From Clostridiaceae bacterium (GTDB lineage: Bacteria > Bacillota > Clostridia > Lachnospirales > Lachnospiraceae): a stretch of 9,627 nucleotides of DNA. The position numbers and the translations under genes are program-made. Shown here piece after piece: positions 1-6,485 of the stretch (positions within the stretch are counted from its first letter, which is position 1; each line of letters opens with the position of its first letter). The notes beneath the pieces were generated by a model. The model saw only the letters and a list, made by a program, of their open reading frames with translations. It was not told the origin of the DNA and ran no database searches. The DNA is taken from contig JAGZXV010000210.1 in assembly GCA_018378255.1 (NCBI GenBank), forward strand, positions 1-9,627. Reading direction: 5' to 3'.

Positions 1-1562
1 ACAGGGGCATCATTAATACCGTCTCCCACAAAGGCCAGCGTCCTGTCTCCCTGCTCACTGTTTAGCAGTTCCTCCACTTTATTAACCTTATCACCCGGCA
101 GAAGGCTTCCGAAGACTTTATTGATTCCCAGTTTATCGGCAACCGCTTTGCCCACTTCTTCCTTATCACCAGTCAGCATGACCAGGTTTTTCACACCATG
201 CCGGCGAAGGCCTGCAAGCGCATCCGGCACATCCTCCCGTATTTTATCGGAAATGATAATAGCTCCCAGATATTCACTGTCCTTAGCCAGATACAAGGTC
301 GTGCCAATAAGGCTTTGATGAACTGAAGCGTTGACGCCCTGCTCCTGCATCATCTTTTGATTCCCGATATAGATATCTGTCTTTTTGCCTTCCAGTTTCA
401 GAACGGCATGAACTCCACGGCCCGGAATTTCTTCAATATTATCAATATCCTCTTTATTAACCGGCTTTCCATAAGCTTCTTTAACCGAAAGCGCGATCGG
501 GTGGTTGGAATAATATTCTCCCATGGCCGCTGTCTTTAAAAGTTCTTCTTTAGAAAGGGATACCGGCTCCACTCCGGTCACTTCAAATTTACCTGTTGTC
601 AGGGTTCCCGTCTTATCGAACACAACCGTATCCAAAGTTGAAACCGCCTCCAGATAGTTGCTTCCCTTCATCAATATGCCATTCCTGGATGCAGCGCCCA
701 ATCCGCCGAAGAAGCTTAACGGCACTGAAATCACCAGCGCACAGGGACAGGAAACTACCAAAAAGCTGCAGGCTCTGTATACCCACACCGACCATTCCCC
801 GCCCAGCAAAAGAGGCGGTATCACTGCCAGCGCAAGGGCCAGAATCACCACAATCGGCGTGTAAACCCTTGCAAACCTGGTAATAAATGCCTCCGCCTTT
901 GCCTTTCTGGAACTGGCGTTCTCCACCAACTCCAGAATCTTGGCAACAGTGGAATCATCAAACAGTTTGGTGACCTTCACTTCCAGCACACCGTTTAAAT
1001 TGATGGAACCGCTGACAATATCGGCTCCCTCCCCAACTTCAACCGGCATGGATTCCCCTGTCAGCGCCTTGGTGTCCAGGCTGGAATTTCCCTTTGTGAT
1101 AATTCCGTCCAACGGAACTTTTTCTCCCGGTTTTATCACGATCAGATCACCGATCTCCACCTCGTAAGGATCTACCTGCTCTTCCTTCCCGTCTCTCAGC
1201 AGGTTTGCATATTCCGGGTTGATATCCATCAGATCCGTAATGGATTTTCTGGACTTGTTAACCGCATAGTCGCTGAACAGTTCGCCTACCTGGTAAAAAA
1301 GCATGACTGCAACGGCTTCTTCCAAAGATCCTACGGCAATGGCGCCAAACGTGGCAATTGTCATCAAAAAGTTCTCATCAAATATCTGTCCGCTCTTAAT
1401 ATTGCGGGCCGCTTTAAGCGGTATATCATAGCCTGCGGACAAATAGGACAGAATAAACGGAATCCAGGCAAACGGACTTCTGTCCTCCATTAAAAATCCT
1501 ATTACCAAAAGCACAGCGCTGGCCGACAGGCGAATCACCATCTTTTTTTGTTTTTTCGTCAT
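1..1562 (-). CDS. Heavy-metal translocating P-type ATPase, P1B (Zn/Cd/Pb type), C-terminus beyond window
   Basis: This is a membrane pump that uses ATP to export divalent soft metals, most likely Zn(II), Cd(II) or Pb(II) (CadA/ZntA type). The gene runs off the left edge; 520 residues are visible and translation stops just after the GDGINDAP hinge motif. Seen in order: hydrophobic segments in roughly residues 9-90, the actuator motif TGES (168-171), the membrane metal-site motif CPC (272-274, within SCPCALVIS), the phosphorylation motif DKTGTLT with Asp316, the HP dipeptide with His354 that marks P1B pumps, and GDGIND (513-518). The CPC context followed by ALVIS is typical of Zn/Cd/Pb pumps, but metal specificity cannot be settled without the last membrane segments, roughly 100 residues that lie outside. 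There is no N-terminal HMA domain; it is a separate gene 17 bases upstream. The start is ATG at 1562; an in-frame GTG at 1571 is less attractive. It is the last visible gene of the arsR-HMA-ATPase operon. Confidence 0.95.
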   Translation of the reverse strand, partial: MTKKQKKMVIRLSASAVLLVIGFLMEDRSPFAWIPFILSYLSAGYDIPLKAARNIKSGQIFDENFLMTIATFGAIAVGSLEEAVAVMLFYQVGELFSDYAVNKSRKSITDLMDINPEYANLLRDGKEEQVDPYEVEIGDLIVIKPGEKVPLDGIITKGNSSLDTKALTGESMPVEVGEGADIVSGSINLNGVLEVKVTKLFDDSTVAKILELVENASSRKAKAEAFITRFARVYTPIVVILALALAVIPPLLLGGEWSVWVYRACSFLVVSCPCALVISVPLSFFGGLGAASRNGILMKGSNYLEAVSTLDTVVFDKTGTLTTGKFEVTGVEPVSLSKEELLKTAAMGEYYSNHPIALSVKEAYGKPVNKEDIDNIEEIPGRGVHAVLKLEGKKTDIYIGNQKMMQEQGVNASVHQSLIGTTLYLAKDSEYLGAIIISDKIREDVPDALAGLRRHGVKNLVMLTGDKEEVGKAVADKLGINKVFGSLLPGDKVNKVEELLNSEQGDRTLAFVGDGINDAP

Positions 1563-1579
1563 AATGTTCACCCGTCCGC

Positions 1580-1804
1580 CTACCGGATTACCTTAAATTC
1601 CGCTTCCGGTTCGATCTTATCTGCCAGCACTCTGGCCGCTTCCACAATGCGTTCCTCTTCTCCGTCCTCTGCTTCAATTACAAGCCGCTGTGTCATAAAG
1701 CTTAAACTGGCTGATTTCACACCGTTTAACTTCTTAACGCCTTCTTCAATCTTAGCCGCACAGTTTGCACAGCACAATCCTTCTAATTTTATCACTTTTT
1801 TCAT
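1580..1804 (-). CDS. Stand-alone heavy-metal-associated (HMA) domain protein
   Basis: This 74-residue cytoplasmic protein consists of a single ferredoxin-like HMA domain. The metal-binding loop near the N-terminus reads GLCCANCA, giving CxxC cysteines 12 and 15 plus an extra Cys11 where many Zn/Cd-type HMA domains have Asp (GLDCANCA). The rest (KIEEGVKKLNGVKSASLSF and a hydrophobic strand near 42-44) fits the usual HMA fold. The gene lies between the ArsR regulator (47 bases upstream) and the P1B ATPase (17 bases downstream), and that ATPase lacks an N-terminal HMA domain. I infer that this protein supplies that domain in trans, as a metallochaperone, sensor or buffer for the pump. The start ATG is preceded by GAGG at a spacing of six bases. 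The fold assignment is secure; the role in trans is inference. Confidence 0.9.
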   Translation of the reverse strand: MKKVIKLEGLCCANCAAKIEEGVKKLNGVKSASLSFMTQRLVIEAEDGEEERIVEAARVLADKIEPEAEFKVIR

Positions 1805-1851
1805 AATTGACCTCTTTCCCCGCTTCCAGCGGCTTATAGTTATTCTGATAT

Positions 1852-2232
1852 TTATTCGTTAATATGTTCCATACCCTGAGCTAAAATTGTCTGGATATGG
1901 CCGTCTGCCAGACTGTAAAACACGGTTTTCCCATCTCTTCTGAACTTTACAAGGCGCATCTGTTTTAACACCCTCAACTGATGAGAAATGGCCGACTGCC
2001 CCATCTGAAGCAGGGTCGCAATGTCGCATACGCACATCTCCGACTGGCTCAGCACATATAAAATCTTAATTCTGGTGGAATCACCAAATATCTTAAAAAA
2101 CTCTGCCAGGTTCATCAGCTGCCCTTCATCCGGCATCACCTTCACAACCCGGTCCACAATCTCTTCATGCACAAACATAAATTCACACGAATCCGCTTCC
2201 AATTCCAACTCTTCTCTTCTATCCTCCGCCAT
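1852..2232 (-). CDS. ArsR/SmtB family metal-responsive repressor, CadC-like
   Basis: This is a 126-residue dimeric winged-helix repressor, expected to bind the operator at 2270-2291 and to leave it on metal binding. The core starts near FFKIFGDSTRIKILYVL (45-61), followed by the CVC motif (Cys67, Cys69). Next come the recognition helix around QSAISHQLRVLKQ (79-91) and the wing FRRDGKTVFYSL (97-108). Two family metal-site signatures are visible. One is an alpha3N-type set, Cys67 and Cys69 with a possible N-terminal partner Cys16. The other is a complete alpha5-type set, Asp110-x-His112 and His123-x2-Glu126, with spacing identical to that known in SmtB, CzrA and CadC. The protein ends at Glu126. 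This fits a Cd/Pb/Zn sensor of the CadC kind better than an arsenic sensor. It is the first gene of the operon; GAGGGAG lies three bases before the ATG. Specificity among Zn, Cd and Pb is inferred. Confidence 0.93.
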   Translation of the reverse strand: MAEDRREELELEADSCEFMFVHEEIVDRVVKVMPDEGQLMNLAEFFKIFGDSTRIKILYVLSQSEMCVCDIATLLQMGQSAISHQLRVLKQMRLVKFRRDGKTVFYSLADGHIQTILAQGMEHINE

Positions 2233-2269
2233 ACACTCCCTCGCTTTCCAATTAAGTAGTTACATTTAT

Positions 2270-2291
2270 CATATGAATAACTGTTCATATG
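2270..2291. promoter_or_regulatory. Probable ArsR-family operator (inverted repeat)
   Basis: Two perfect 8-base arms, CATATGAA and TTCATATG, are separated by six bases (TAACTG). The core TGAA-N6-TTCA is the known binding pattern of SmtB/CzrA/CadC-type repressors. It begins four bases downstream of the -10 box on the minus strand and should cover the transcription start, so bound repressor would block RNA polymerase. It lies 38 bases upstream of the repressor's own ATG, which implies autoregulation. Confidence 0.85.
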
Positions 2292-2294
2292 TTT

Positions 2295-2322
2295 ATATTA
2301 TCACATTTTTAAATTTTGTCAA
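2295..2322 (-). promoter_or_regulatory. Promoter of the arsR-HMA-ATPase operon
   Basis: On the minus strand a consensus -35 box TTGACA (2322-2317) is followed after 16 bases by TAATAT (2300-2295). Transcription should start near 2288, inside the operator, leaving a leader of roughly 55 bases before the ATG at 2232. The strong -35 fits a promoter that is held off by a repressor. Confidence 0.8.
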
Positions 2323-2374
2323 TAACATTTTCCATCTTTTCATAAACAGTATTTTTTATCTTTAAACAGCATCC

Positions 2375-2431
2375 AAAAACAAAAAAAGCAGGAGACCGGA
2401 AGATGCGGCCGCCCGCATTCTTGTCTCCTGC
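2375..2431 (-). terminator. Intrinsic terminator after the MATE gene
   Basis: On the minus strand a perfect 9-base stem (GCAGGAGAC pairing with GTCTCCTGC, arms 2423-2431 and 2388-2396) encloses a second GC-rich inner stem (AAGATGCGG against CCGCATTCTT, one bulge). It is followed directly by seven T, then G and five more T (2387-2375). It sits 56 bases after the MATE stop codon and separates that gene from the metal operon promoter. Confidence 0.92.
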
Positions 2432-2486
2432 TATAAATATATATTTCCTTTTAATTCCCGGCCAGGCAGCATACAGCCTGAATATC

Positions 2487-3854
2487 CTAAGCAGCCTCAA
2501 CGGCTTTCCGCGTCTCCACAATCCTTTTAAATGCCATAAAAAAGACAACTGTTGAAACAGCAGCTCCCAGAAAATCGGAAAATGGTTCTGTATAGAACAC
2601 ATTGGTAATCCCAAAATATGGCGGAATCAGGAATACTCCTGTAAAGAACACGATCTTTCGGAATGTGGACAGCGTAATCGCCACTTTGGAAATTCCCATC
2701 CCCGTAAATCCGTCAACGATGGTGTACTGGGCAGCCAGAGGGATGATACCAAGAGTATAGATCTTAATCGCCCATACCGTCAGGGAAATATACTCTTCAT
2801 TCTGGGTAAAAATCCGTACAAAATACTGAGGCACCGTCTGGGCTATGATGAACATAACCGTCGTAAATACAAATCCCAGCAAAAAGATATGTTTCTCCGC
2901 TTTTTTTATCCGATCCGGCCTTCTGGCCCCGTAATTATACCCCAATATGGTCTGTGTCCCGCTGGTTATGCCTCCAAGAGGCATGGTCACCATCAGCATG
3001 AAACTCTGAACGATGGTAGCGCATGTCAAAAGCCGGTCACCTTCCCCCACACCGCCGTAGCGCTGGATAACGGTGTTCAGCGAAATGATCAGGATATTAT
3101 CAAAAGCGATGATTAAAAACGGCGTCATTCCAATGATCAGCACCCGTTTAATGATCTGCAGGTCATATTCCCCAAAGGTGATTTTTATGGGGATCCGGTC
3201 ACTGAATAAAAACCGCAGAACATAAGCGCAGGACGCCAGCTGGGATAATACTGTTGCGATAGCAGCTCCGCGCACCCCCATGTTCATTGCAAATATAAAA
3301 ATCGGATCCAATATAATATTGCTGACCGCGCCCAGCACCACTGATTTCATTCCCACCTTGGCAAATCCCTGGCAGATAATAAACTGGTTCATACCCGTGG
3401 ACAGCAGGGCAAACGCGGTGCCCAGCAAATAGATGGTCAGATAATCATTGGCATAGCCAAATGTGGTCTCGCTGGCTCCGAACCACATGAGAAGATGACG
3501 TCTCATCATCATGGATCCAATGGTAATCACCACTGCGAGCACAGAAAGGGTTAAAAAGCAGTTGGCCAGAATCTGCCTGGCCGCCCTGTCGTTTTTCTCC
3601 CCCAGCCGGATGCTCATTAACGGCGACCCTCCGATTCCAACGAGAAAAGCCACCGATGAGATCAGCGTTACAATAGGGCCGCAGATTCCCACCCCAGCAA
3701 GCGCCACCTCTCCTATTTCCTTAATATTGCCTATGTACATTCTGTCTACAATGCTGTAAAAAACACTGACAAACTGAGCCAGCATGGATGGAAACGCCAG
3801 CCTCCATACCAGTTCACGCATATTGTCAGTGTCTAAGTTATTCTCCAGTTTCAT
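2487..3854 (-). CDS. MATE family multidrug efflux transporter, MepA-like
   Basis: This is a membrane antiporter of 455 residues, the normal length for MATE proteins, with about twelve hydrophobic segments in two similar halves. The first half opens with RLAFPSMLAQFVSVFYSIVD at about 18-37 and continues with MYIGNI; the second begins at about 236-265 (VLIIGMTPFLIIAFDNILII). Family features include VDRMYIG (37-43), SNIILDPIFIF (178-188) and GYNYGA (305-310), which resemble the MepA branch. Members export cationic drugs or metabolites using a Na+ or H+ gradient; the substrate cannot be read from the sequence. A longer form from TTG at 3878 is possible (463 residues). I prefer ATG 3854 because the TTG lies inside the stem of a strong hairpin; neither start has a good ribosome binding site. 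A stop codon at 3887-3885 limits the frame. No convincing promoter is visible upstream, so readthrough from the YtvI-like gene is possible. Confidence 0.93.
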   Translation of the reverse strand: MKLENNLDTDNMRELVWRLAFPSMLAQFVSVFYSIVDRMYIGNIKEIGEVALAGVGICGPIVTLISSVAFLVGIGGSPLMSIRLGEKNDRAARQILANCFLTLSVLAVVITIGSMMMRRHLLMWFGASETTFGYANDYLTIYLLGTAFALLSTGMNQFIICQGFAKVGMKSVVLGAVSNIILDPIFIFAMNMGVRGAAIATVLSQLASCAYVLRFLFSDRIPIKITFGEYDLQIIKRVLIIGMTPFLIIAFDNILIISLNTVIQRYGGVGEGDRLLTCATIVQSFMLMVTMPLGGITSGTQTILGYNYGARRPDRIKKAEKHIFLLGFVFTTVMFIIAQTVPQYFVRIFTQNEEYISLTVWAIKIYTLGIIPLAAQYTIVDGFTGMGISKVAITLSTFRKIVFFTGVFLIPPYFGITNVFYTEPFSDFLGAAVSTVVFFMAFKRIVETRKAVEAA

Positions 3855-3865
3855 CTTTGTCTGCC

Positions 3866-3909
3866 GTGCAGCCTGCAAGGAAACTTATGTCCATGCAGGT
3901 TTTCTGCAC
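3866..3909 (-). promoter_or_regulatory. Hairpin leader just before the MATE start codon
   Basis: In minus-strand RNA, GUGCAG (3909-3904) pairs with CUGCAC (3871-3866). After a 4-base AAAA bulge, CCUGCA (3899-3894) pairs with UGCAGG (3877-3872), followed by one mismatch, two more G-C pairs and a 10-base loop. That is 14 pairs ending 11 bases before the ATG at 3854. No T tract follows, so it is not an intrinsic terminator. It could affect translation or mRNA stability; the role is unknown. Confidence 0.55.
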
Positions 3910-3938
3910 TCATCCCCCTTATCCGCCCTTTATTTTTC

Positions 3939-4041
3939 GTAACAGTCCAGACAGCGGGAAACTTGATAAAGAAAGCAGCGTCAAGCCCGCTTGTAAGCAG
4001 CTTTCTTTATCAAGTTTCCCATCGGATGTCTGCACTGTTAC
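3939..4041. repeat. 103-base palindromic element (candidate interspersed repeat or MITE-like unit)
   Basis: Outer arms 3939-3953 and 4027-4041 match as inverted repeats at 14 of 15 positions (GTAACAGTCCAGACA against TGTCTGCACTGTTAC). Inside them, arms 3956-3976 and 4000-4020 are a perfect 21-base inverted repeat. The central 23-base loop holds a further CAAG/CTTG mini-stem. No T tract follows on either strand, which argues against a simple terminator. The stop codon of the upstream permease lies in the outer arm. No clear target-site duplication is visible. Only one copy is present here, so its repeat nature is inference; the palindrome itself is certain. Confidence 0.75.
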
Positions 4042-5168
4042 TGTTTATCTCCTCTTCGGAATTCATCTATATCATGGACTAAAATCCTGATATTGTCAAT
4101 CATAGAATCAAATGCTCCATGTTCATACAGGTTTAAAAACAGCATGCCCACCGGAACCGCCAGAATCATGCCGGAAATACCGCTGAACTTAAATCCAATA
4201 TACAAAAAAAACAGTGTCCACAGCGGTGGGATTCCCATGGTATCACCCACAATCTTAGGCTGTATCACCTGCCGCACCACCTGGGTGAGCACATAGAGAA
4301 GCGCAAGACCGGCAGCAAACGCATATTCTCCTGAAAGCAGCTTTACTAATGCCCATGGGATCAGTGCCGTTCCCGTCCCAAACAGAGGCAAAAAATCCAG
4401 AAATGCGATCAGCAAAGCCAGTAAAAACGCATAATCCACACCTAAAACAAAGAATCCGGCAAATAAAATAAAAGCGACCACCAGCATGATCTTAAACTGC
4501 GCCGCAAAATATCCACCGATCAGGCGCTTGATATCGCTCCGTAGCAGGGATACATATTTTGTACTGCCCTTTGGCGCGTATTTCTTCCAGAATTCCACAA
4601 TCTTATCCCGCTCCGCAATGAACATATAGGAAGATAAAATGGTGATAATGGAATTCACCAAAGCTCCCGGTATGCCTTTCGCCACATTTCCCGCCATAGT
4701 CACCGTGGGAGATGCGATCTTTTGTACCGCAAGATTCAGATATTCTCCTATATTCTCACTGAATTGGTTTAAGGAATCCTGTATTCCGCTTGGAAGACGG
4801 ATAAAAAGATGATCCATCCGCAAAAAAGCCTGATGCAGTTCATGGCTGGCCGTATCATACAGGGCAGGCAGATCCTTAATAAAGCTTGCCCCCTCCACAA
4901 TCAGCTTGGATATAACCAGATAAATGACACCGATTACAAGGGCCAGAACCGATACCACAATAAGGACCGACCCCAGCTTTCTGACAATCTTTACCCTGTT
5001 TTCCAGAAAACGGACCAGAGGGTTGGCGATCATGGCTATAATCCATCCGATCACAAATGGCATAAAAAATTTAAGCAGTTTAGGGCCCCAGAAACAGACC
5101 AGATAGATCGTTATCATTGGAATTATAATGTTCAGTATTACTCGGGTGTAATGTCTAACAGTCTCCAT
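4038..5168 (-). CDS. AI-2E family transporter, YtvI-like integral membrane protein
   Basis: This 376-residue polytopic membrane protein has the layout of the AI-2E exporter family. Hydrophobic segments lie near residues 11-25, 32-48 and 66-90, then come a long soluble stretch of about 90-165 and a C-terminal membrane block of about 165-345. Seen motifs are DFLPLFGTGTALIPWAL (258-274), the QPKIVGD segment (303-309) and GIPPLWTLFFLYIGFKFSGI (312-331), all hallmarks of the C-terminal half. The DFLPxxGTGT and IPWAL pattern is closest to the YtvI sporulation-associated branch, so I call it YtvI-like. True autoinducer transport should not be assumed, since many family members are Na+/H+ antiporters or uncharacterised. 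The gene has its own promoter; an AGGA sequence precedes the ATG. Its TAA stop sits inside the palindromic element, so its mRNA 3' end could be set by that structure. Confidence 0.9.
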   Translation of the reverse strand: METVRHYTRVILNIIIPMITIYLVCFWGPKLLKFFMPFVIGWIIAMIANPLVRFLENRVKIVRKLGSVLIVVSVLALVIGVIYLVISKLIVEGASFIKDLPALYDTASHELHQAFLRMDHLFIRLPSGIQDSLNQFSENIGEYLNLAVQKIASPTVTMAGNVAKGIPGALVNSIITILSSYMFIAERDKIVEFWKKYAPKGSTKYVSLLRSDIKRLIGGYFAAQFKIMLVVAFILFAGFFVLGVDYAFLLALLIAFLDFLPLFGTGTALIPWALVKLLSGEYAFAAGLALLYVLTQVVRQVIQPKIVGDTMGIPPLWTLFFLYIGFKFSGISGMILAVPVGMLFLNLYEHGAFDSMIDNIRILVHDIDEFRRGDKQ

Positions 5169-5220
5169 CTCATCATCCTGTCCATATTGATATTATTCTT
5201 GTGACAACTTCTTTATCTCC

Positions 5221-5248
5221 ATTATACAACACCTCATCTGCTTTTCAA
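5221..5248 (-). promoter_or_regulatory. Sigma-A-like promoter for the YtvI-like gene
   Basis: On the minus strand TTGAAA (5248-5243, five of six consensus bases) is followed after 16 bases by a consensus TATAAT (5226-5221). The ATG is 53 bases further on. An AT-rich tract lies upstream at about 5263-5285 and could act as an UP element. The rest of the 5169-5408 gap holds the hisC terminator and nothing else I recognise. Confidence 0.7.
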
Positions 5249-5333
5249 TGAAGAAAGCGTTACAAATTTATATATAAAATTTTGCATTTCAAAGCAGACC
5301 GGCCTTTTAACGCCTTTCATTATAATTTCCGTG

Positions 5334-5385
5334 AAGAAAAAGAGCCCGGCAGACCCGGCGTTACAAAGTGCCGGCCTTGCCGGCC
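5334..5385 (-). terminator. Intrinsic terminator after hisC
   Basis: On the minus strand a GC-rich arm at 5384-5370 (GCCGGCAAGGCCGGC) pairs imperfectly, with bulges, with 5359-5344 (GCCGGGTCTGCCGGGC) across a 10-base loop. It is followed by TCTTTTTCTT. It starts about 24 bases after the hisC stop codon and closes the two-gene aminotransferase unit. Confidence 0.75.
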
Positions 5386-5408
5386 CCCTTATCTTTCCCA
5401 CTGATTCC

Positions 5409-6470
5409 TTACCTGTTTTTTAAATATTCTTCCAGGAACTGATACAGCCGTTCCATCTCCTCATCCGTTCCAATGCTGATTCTCAGATAATTATCAAGCC
5501 TGGGCTTATTAAAATACCGGACGTAGATCTGTTCTTTTTTAAGCGCCTCAAATAACTCCCCGGCAGGACATGTCTCATGAGCTGCAAATATAAAATTGGA
5601 ATAGGAATCCGGGAAAGAGAATCCCAGCTCCTTCAAGCGGATCTTAGCCCGCTCCCTGGTGTCTGTCACCTTCTTAAGCGTTTGCCGGAAATAGACGTCG
5701 TCTTTCACCGCTTCCGTTCCCAAAACCAGCGACGGCAGATTCATGGTATATGAATTATAGGAATATTTCACATCATTTAACGCCTTAATCAGATCCGGAT
5801 GGCCGATTGCAAAACCGATTCTCATTCCCGCCATGGATCTGGATTTGCTGAAGGTCTGAACCACCAGCAGATTCTGGAATTCATCCAAAAGCTCCAGGGC
5901 AGATTGTCCTCCAAAATCAATATATGCTTCATCCACAATAACGATGACATCCTGATTATGGGAAATGATCTCACGCACCTCATCAAGAGGCATTAAAACT
6001 CCGGTCGGCGCATTGGGATTAGGAAATACAATCCCGCCGTTTTCTCTGTAATACTCTTCCTTTACAATGCGAAACTCCCCATCCAGAGGCACAGTTTCAT
6101 AAGAAATCCCGAAAAGTTTTGCCCAAACATCATAAAACGAGTAGGTGATATCAGGAAACAGCACCGGCTTTTCGGAGTTAAAAAATGTAAGGAATGCCAT
6201 GGCCAGCACATCATCGGAACCCACGCCAGTAAAAACCTGATCCGGTTTTACATGATAGTAACCGGCCAGCGCTTCCACCAGAACGGAACAGGCCGGATCC
6301 GGATATTTGCGGAAACGGTCGTAATCCATCTCCTTTAAGGCTTTTAAAACTCCGGGAGCCGGCGGATATGGATTTTCATTTGTATTTAATTTTATCAGTT
6401 TATCTCCTTTGGGCTGGTCTCCCGGTACATATGGAACTACCCTCCGGATATTAGTTTCCCAGGCTTTCAT
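5409..6470 (-). CDS. hisC: Histidinol-phosphate aminotransferase
   Basis: This cytoplasmic PLP enzyme (fold type I, class II aminotransferase branch) interconverts histidinol phosphate plus 2-oxoglutarate and imidazole-acetol phosphate plus glutamate in histidine synthesis. At 353 residues it has the normal length. Seen motifs are the N-terminal NTNENPYPP typical of HisC (29-37), PNPNAPTG with Asn153 (150-157), DEAYIDF with Asp180 and Tyr183 binding the cofactor, and TFSKS with the Schiff-base Lys209. GMRIG carries the phosphate-contacting Arg217, and LRISIGT carries the substrate carboxylate Arg330. Two adjacent ATG codons exist (6473 and 6470). AGGAGG lies three bases before the first and six before the second, so I prefer 6470. 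It follows another aminotransferase by about 15 bases and no other his gene is near. An orphan HisC may also serve phenylalanine and tyrosine transamination; that is inference. Confidence 0.93.
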   Translation of the reverse strand: MKAWETNIRRVVPYVPGDQPKGDKLIKLNTNENPYPPAPGVLKALKEMDYDRFRKYPDPACSVLVEALAGYYHVKPDQVFTGVGSDDVLAMAFLTFFNSEKPVLFPDITYSFYDVWAKLFGISYETVPLDGEFRIVKEEYYRENGGIVFPNPNAPTGVLMPLDEVREIISHNQDVIVIVDEAYIDFGGQSALELLDEFQNLLVVQTFSKSRSMAGMRIGFAIGHPDLIKALNDVKYSYNSYTMNLPSLVLGTEAVKDDVYFRQTLKKVTDTRERAKIRLKELGFSFPDSYSNFIFAAHETCPAGELFEALKKEQIYVRYFNKPRLDNYLRISIGTDEEMERLYQFLEEYLKNR

Positions 6471-6476
6471 CATCCG

Positions 6477-6482
6477 CCTCCT
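6477..6482 (-). promoter_or_regulatory. Consensus ribosome binding site deciding the hisC start
   Basis: The AGGAGG is consensus and lies in the short gap after the stop codon of the preceding aminotransferase. Its position favours the second of two adjacent ATG codons and supports translation of hisC from a shared transcript. Confidence 0.8.
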
Positions 6483-6485
6483 AAC

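Noticed and set aside
2309..2614. 101-residue open frame on the minus strand across the MATE 3' end and terminator
   Set aside because: It overlaps the MATE C-terminus in another frame and runs through a clear intrinsic terminator into the metal operon promoter. It has no recognisable domain.
3939..4041. Intrinsic terminator reading of the palindrome
   Set aside because: No T tract follows the stem on either strand. The sequences after it are GCTGTC on the minus strand and ATCGGA on the plus strand.
3788..4090. Plus-strand open frame of 100 residues across the palindrome
   Set aside because: Its composition and lack of any domain or ribosome binding site fit a chance frame running through the MATE 5' end, its leader and the palindrome.
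5257..5367. 10-base direct repeat GCGTTACAAA at 5257-5266 and 5358-5367
   Set aside because: One short repeat pair, of which one copy overlaps the hisC terminator. It has no further structure and could be chance.
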